The notes beneath the pieces were generated by a model. The model did not search any database. It worked only from the letters and a program-made list of their open reading frames with translations, and was not told the origin of the DNA. Shown piece after piece: positions 62,428 to 64,000 of a stretch of DNA of 64,000 nt; within the stretch, counting starts at the first letter, position 1; the number at the start of each line of letters is the position of its first letter. The position numbers and the translations under genes are program-made. Source of the stretch: Sphaerospermopsis aphanizomenoides BCCUSP55 (GTDB taxonomy: Bacteria; Cyanobacteriota; Cyanobacteriia; Cyanobacteriales; Nostocaceae); NCBI RefSeq assembly GCF_001586785.1, contig NZ_LUFH02000013.1:1-64000 (forward strand). Reading direction: 5' to 3'.

Positions 62428-64000
62428 ATGGCGAATGTTAGAGATATTCTCAATTATTTTCGTCCCTACTGGAAACTGAGTATTTTCAGCATTACTGCAT
62501 CTAGTCTTTATGAAATTCTTGATTTACTTGTACCTTATGCGATTGGACAAATTTTAAATGTTTTATCTGGCCAACCATTAGATCATCCAATACAAAAAAT
62601 AATTGTCAATGTTTCACACAGTACAAATCACCCAGTTAATCAATCTCTATCTTTAGGTCTTTTACTAAGTCTAATCTTCATTGTTACTGTTGTTAGAGCG
62701 CCAACACAACCTTGGTTAACTAGTTGGTTTCACTGGGATATAGCCTTAAGAGCGCGTCGAGATAAAAGTCAAACAGCCATAGCAAAAATTCTCACTCTCC
62801 CACTAGAATTTTACGATGAAAATAATCCTGGACGTATTGCGGGAAGATTAGCCAGAGGAATTGTTAACCACACTTGGGGTTATCCAGAAATTGCTGGTCT
62901 GTTTATTCCTAAACTAATGCGTGTATTGGGAATATTTGTATTTATCGCCTTTATTGAATGGCGCATAGCTGTGTTATTTCTAATTTCCTTTGTAGTTATT
63001 CTCGGCTTTACGCTCAAGGATTTACAGCGATTAATTAAGTGCGAAATTCTGATAGACAAACATATAGAAAATACAGAAAGTCGCACTTCTGAGATTATCA
63101 CTAATATCAAAACAGTGAAAGCGTATGCGACAGAAAATAGGGAACTAGAAAGACAAAAGCAACGTTTGGAACGAGAGCTAAATATAGTTGATTATCGGTT
63201 GCACAAAGGTTATGTCAAACTGCAAACTTGGCAAAGAACTGTCATTCAATTTTGCGTGTTTATGGTTCTGGGTTTGACTTTAGCTGCTACAGTCAAAGGA
63301 AAAATTTCTCTTGGTCATTTTGTGATGACCTTGACTCTTTCTAGCATGGCTTATGCTGAGTTAGAACCTATCAGTAATTTAGCAGAATCCTTTGCACGTC
63401 GTTATTCGGCAATGTTGCGGTTTCATGAATTTCTGCAAACACCATCAGGAGCAGATGCAACTGAATTATTAACAGATGTAAAACAGGTAGAATCAGCATA
63501 TCAATTTACTGGCAAAGTTGAATTTGCTCATGTCAGTTTTGGCTATGATAGCCAGCGTCAAGTTTTACAAGATATCAATTTGTTAATTGAGCCATATCAA
63601 ACAGTAGCATTGGTGGGAAAATCTGGTTCTGGTAAGTCTACTTTAGTGAAGTTGCTATTGCGTTACTTTGAACCCCAAACAGGTCAAATTTTGATTGATG
63701 GAGAAGATATTCGCACTTTAAATGTAAGTCAGTATAGACGGAGATTAGCGATTGTTCACCAAGAAGTAGACGTTTTCAACGGTACTGTTTTGGATAATCT
63801 CAAATATGGTAGACCTGATGCGACCTTGGAACAGGTGCAGGAAGCCTGTAGAATTGCCAAAGTTGATGATGTGGTTCAGCACCTACCCCAAGGTTATTAC
63901 ACGGTTGTTGGAGAAAGAGGTGTAAGACTGTCAGGTGGACAAAGACAGCGTTTAGGAATTGCTAGAGCGTTGCTAGTAGAACCAGATGTACTGATTTTTG
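62428..64000 (+). CDS. ABC-type exporter, fused permease and ATPase (cut by the window edge)
   Basis: The gene runs off the right end; 524 codons are present. The N-terminal membrane domain (residues about 1-330) starts ANVRDILNYFRPYWKLSIFS and is followed by helices of the MsbA/lipid-exporter type. The ATPase has Walker A VGKSGSGKST (63613-63642) and the signature RLSGGQRQRLGIARALL, ending inside Walker B (DVLIF). The substrate cannot be read from sequence; lipid, peptide or drug export are options. The preceding bases TAGGGATGGT may hold the ribosome site. Confidence 0.88.
   Translation, partial: MANVRDILNYFRPYWKLSIFSITASSLYEILDLLVPYAIGQILNVLSGQPLDHPIQKIIVNVSHSTNHPVNQSLSLGLLLSLIFIVTVVRAPTQPWLTSWFHWDIALRARRDKSQTAIAKILTLPLEFYDENNPGRIAGRLARGIVNHTWGYPEIAGLFIPKLMRVLGIFVFIAFIEWRIAVLFLISFVVILGFTLKDLQRLIKCEILIDKHIENTESRTSEIITNIKTVKAYATENRELERQKQRLERELNIVDYRLHKGYVKLQTWQRTVIQFCVFMVLGLTLAATVKGKISLGHFVMTLTLSSMAYAELEPISNLAESFARRYSAMLRFHEFLQTPSGADATELLTDVKQVESAYQFTGKVEFAHVSFGYDSQRQVLQDINLLIEPYQTVALVGKSGSGKSTLVKLLLRYFEPQTGQILIDGEDIRTLNVSQYRRRLAIVHQEVDVFNGTVLDNLKYGRPDATLEQVQEACRIAKVDDVVQHLPQGYYTVVGERGVRLSGGQRQRLGIARALLVEPDVLIF

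Overview
The window reads as chromosomal DNA of a filamentous, probably heterocyst-forming cyanobacterium (order Nostocales). The base composition is AT-rich. The HIP1 octamer GCGATCGC recurs throughout (for example 5023, 10466, 26923, 32049, 58120). Heptanucleotide tandem repeats (ATTGATA, AATTGTC, GGTGACA, TTTTGCC) fill many gaps, and the protein families include several that are typical of cyanobacteria. I cannot name the species from sequence alone. No tRNA or rRNA gene was seen.

Layout. 210-2511 holds an unrecognised leftward two-gene unit (a PD-(D/E)XK-like protein and a partner). 2725-7303 is a cobalamin operon (cobG, cobH, cobI, and a CbiG-CobJ fusion) behind an AdoCbl riboswitch. A candidate small RNA and an orphan, motif-degenerate PstB-like ATPase follow, then a TPR protein. 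11011-14430 is a copper module: a MerR-family regulator, the P1B ATPase CopA, a small membrane protein, and two zntA/copA-type promoters with 20-bp spacers.

14471-41050 is a large type III CRISPR-Cas island. On the minus strand lies a III-A module: cas10/csm1, csm2, csm3, csm4, csm5, cas6 and a CARF-HEPN csx1, preceded by a stand-alone csx3 and a WYL-type regulator. A six-repeat array (25446-25877) lies between this and a divergent plus-strand III-D-like module: csx3-AAA fusion, cas10, csm3-like, csx10, cas11-like, a CARF effector, two more csm3-like genes, a csx19-like gene, another RAMP, and an S1/OB-like protein. Both Cas10 proteins keep the GGDD palm motif but show no HD nuclease motif. 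The locus therefore looks built around cyclic-oligoadenylate signalling: two Cas10 synthases, two CARF effectors and two Csx3-family ring-nuclease candidates. After the III-D operon come a HigB/HigA-like toxin-antitoxin pair with two degenerate CRISPR-repeat-like hairpins between its genes, and a second cas6 fused to a C-terminal helix-turn-helix, itself preceded by a solitary repeat-like hairpin. No cas1 or cas2 is present in the window.

41110-42261 is a decay zone: a 5'-truncated secreted-protein remnant and a vapC gene broken by one stop codon next to its antitoxin. 42501-64000 is mostly housekeeping or common cyanobacterial genes: a topA paralogue, a UbiH-type hydroxylase, a ceramidase-like membrane protein, a CadD-type transporter with two small secreted proteins, a LysR regulator, YebC, an OmpR-type two-component pair, then ffh, rpsP, khpA and phoH, a HutX-like protein, and an ABC exporter cut by the window edge. 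At least three families of MITE-like elements are scattered through the gaps.
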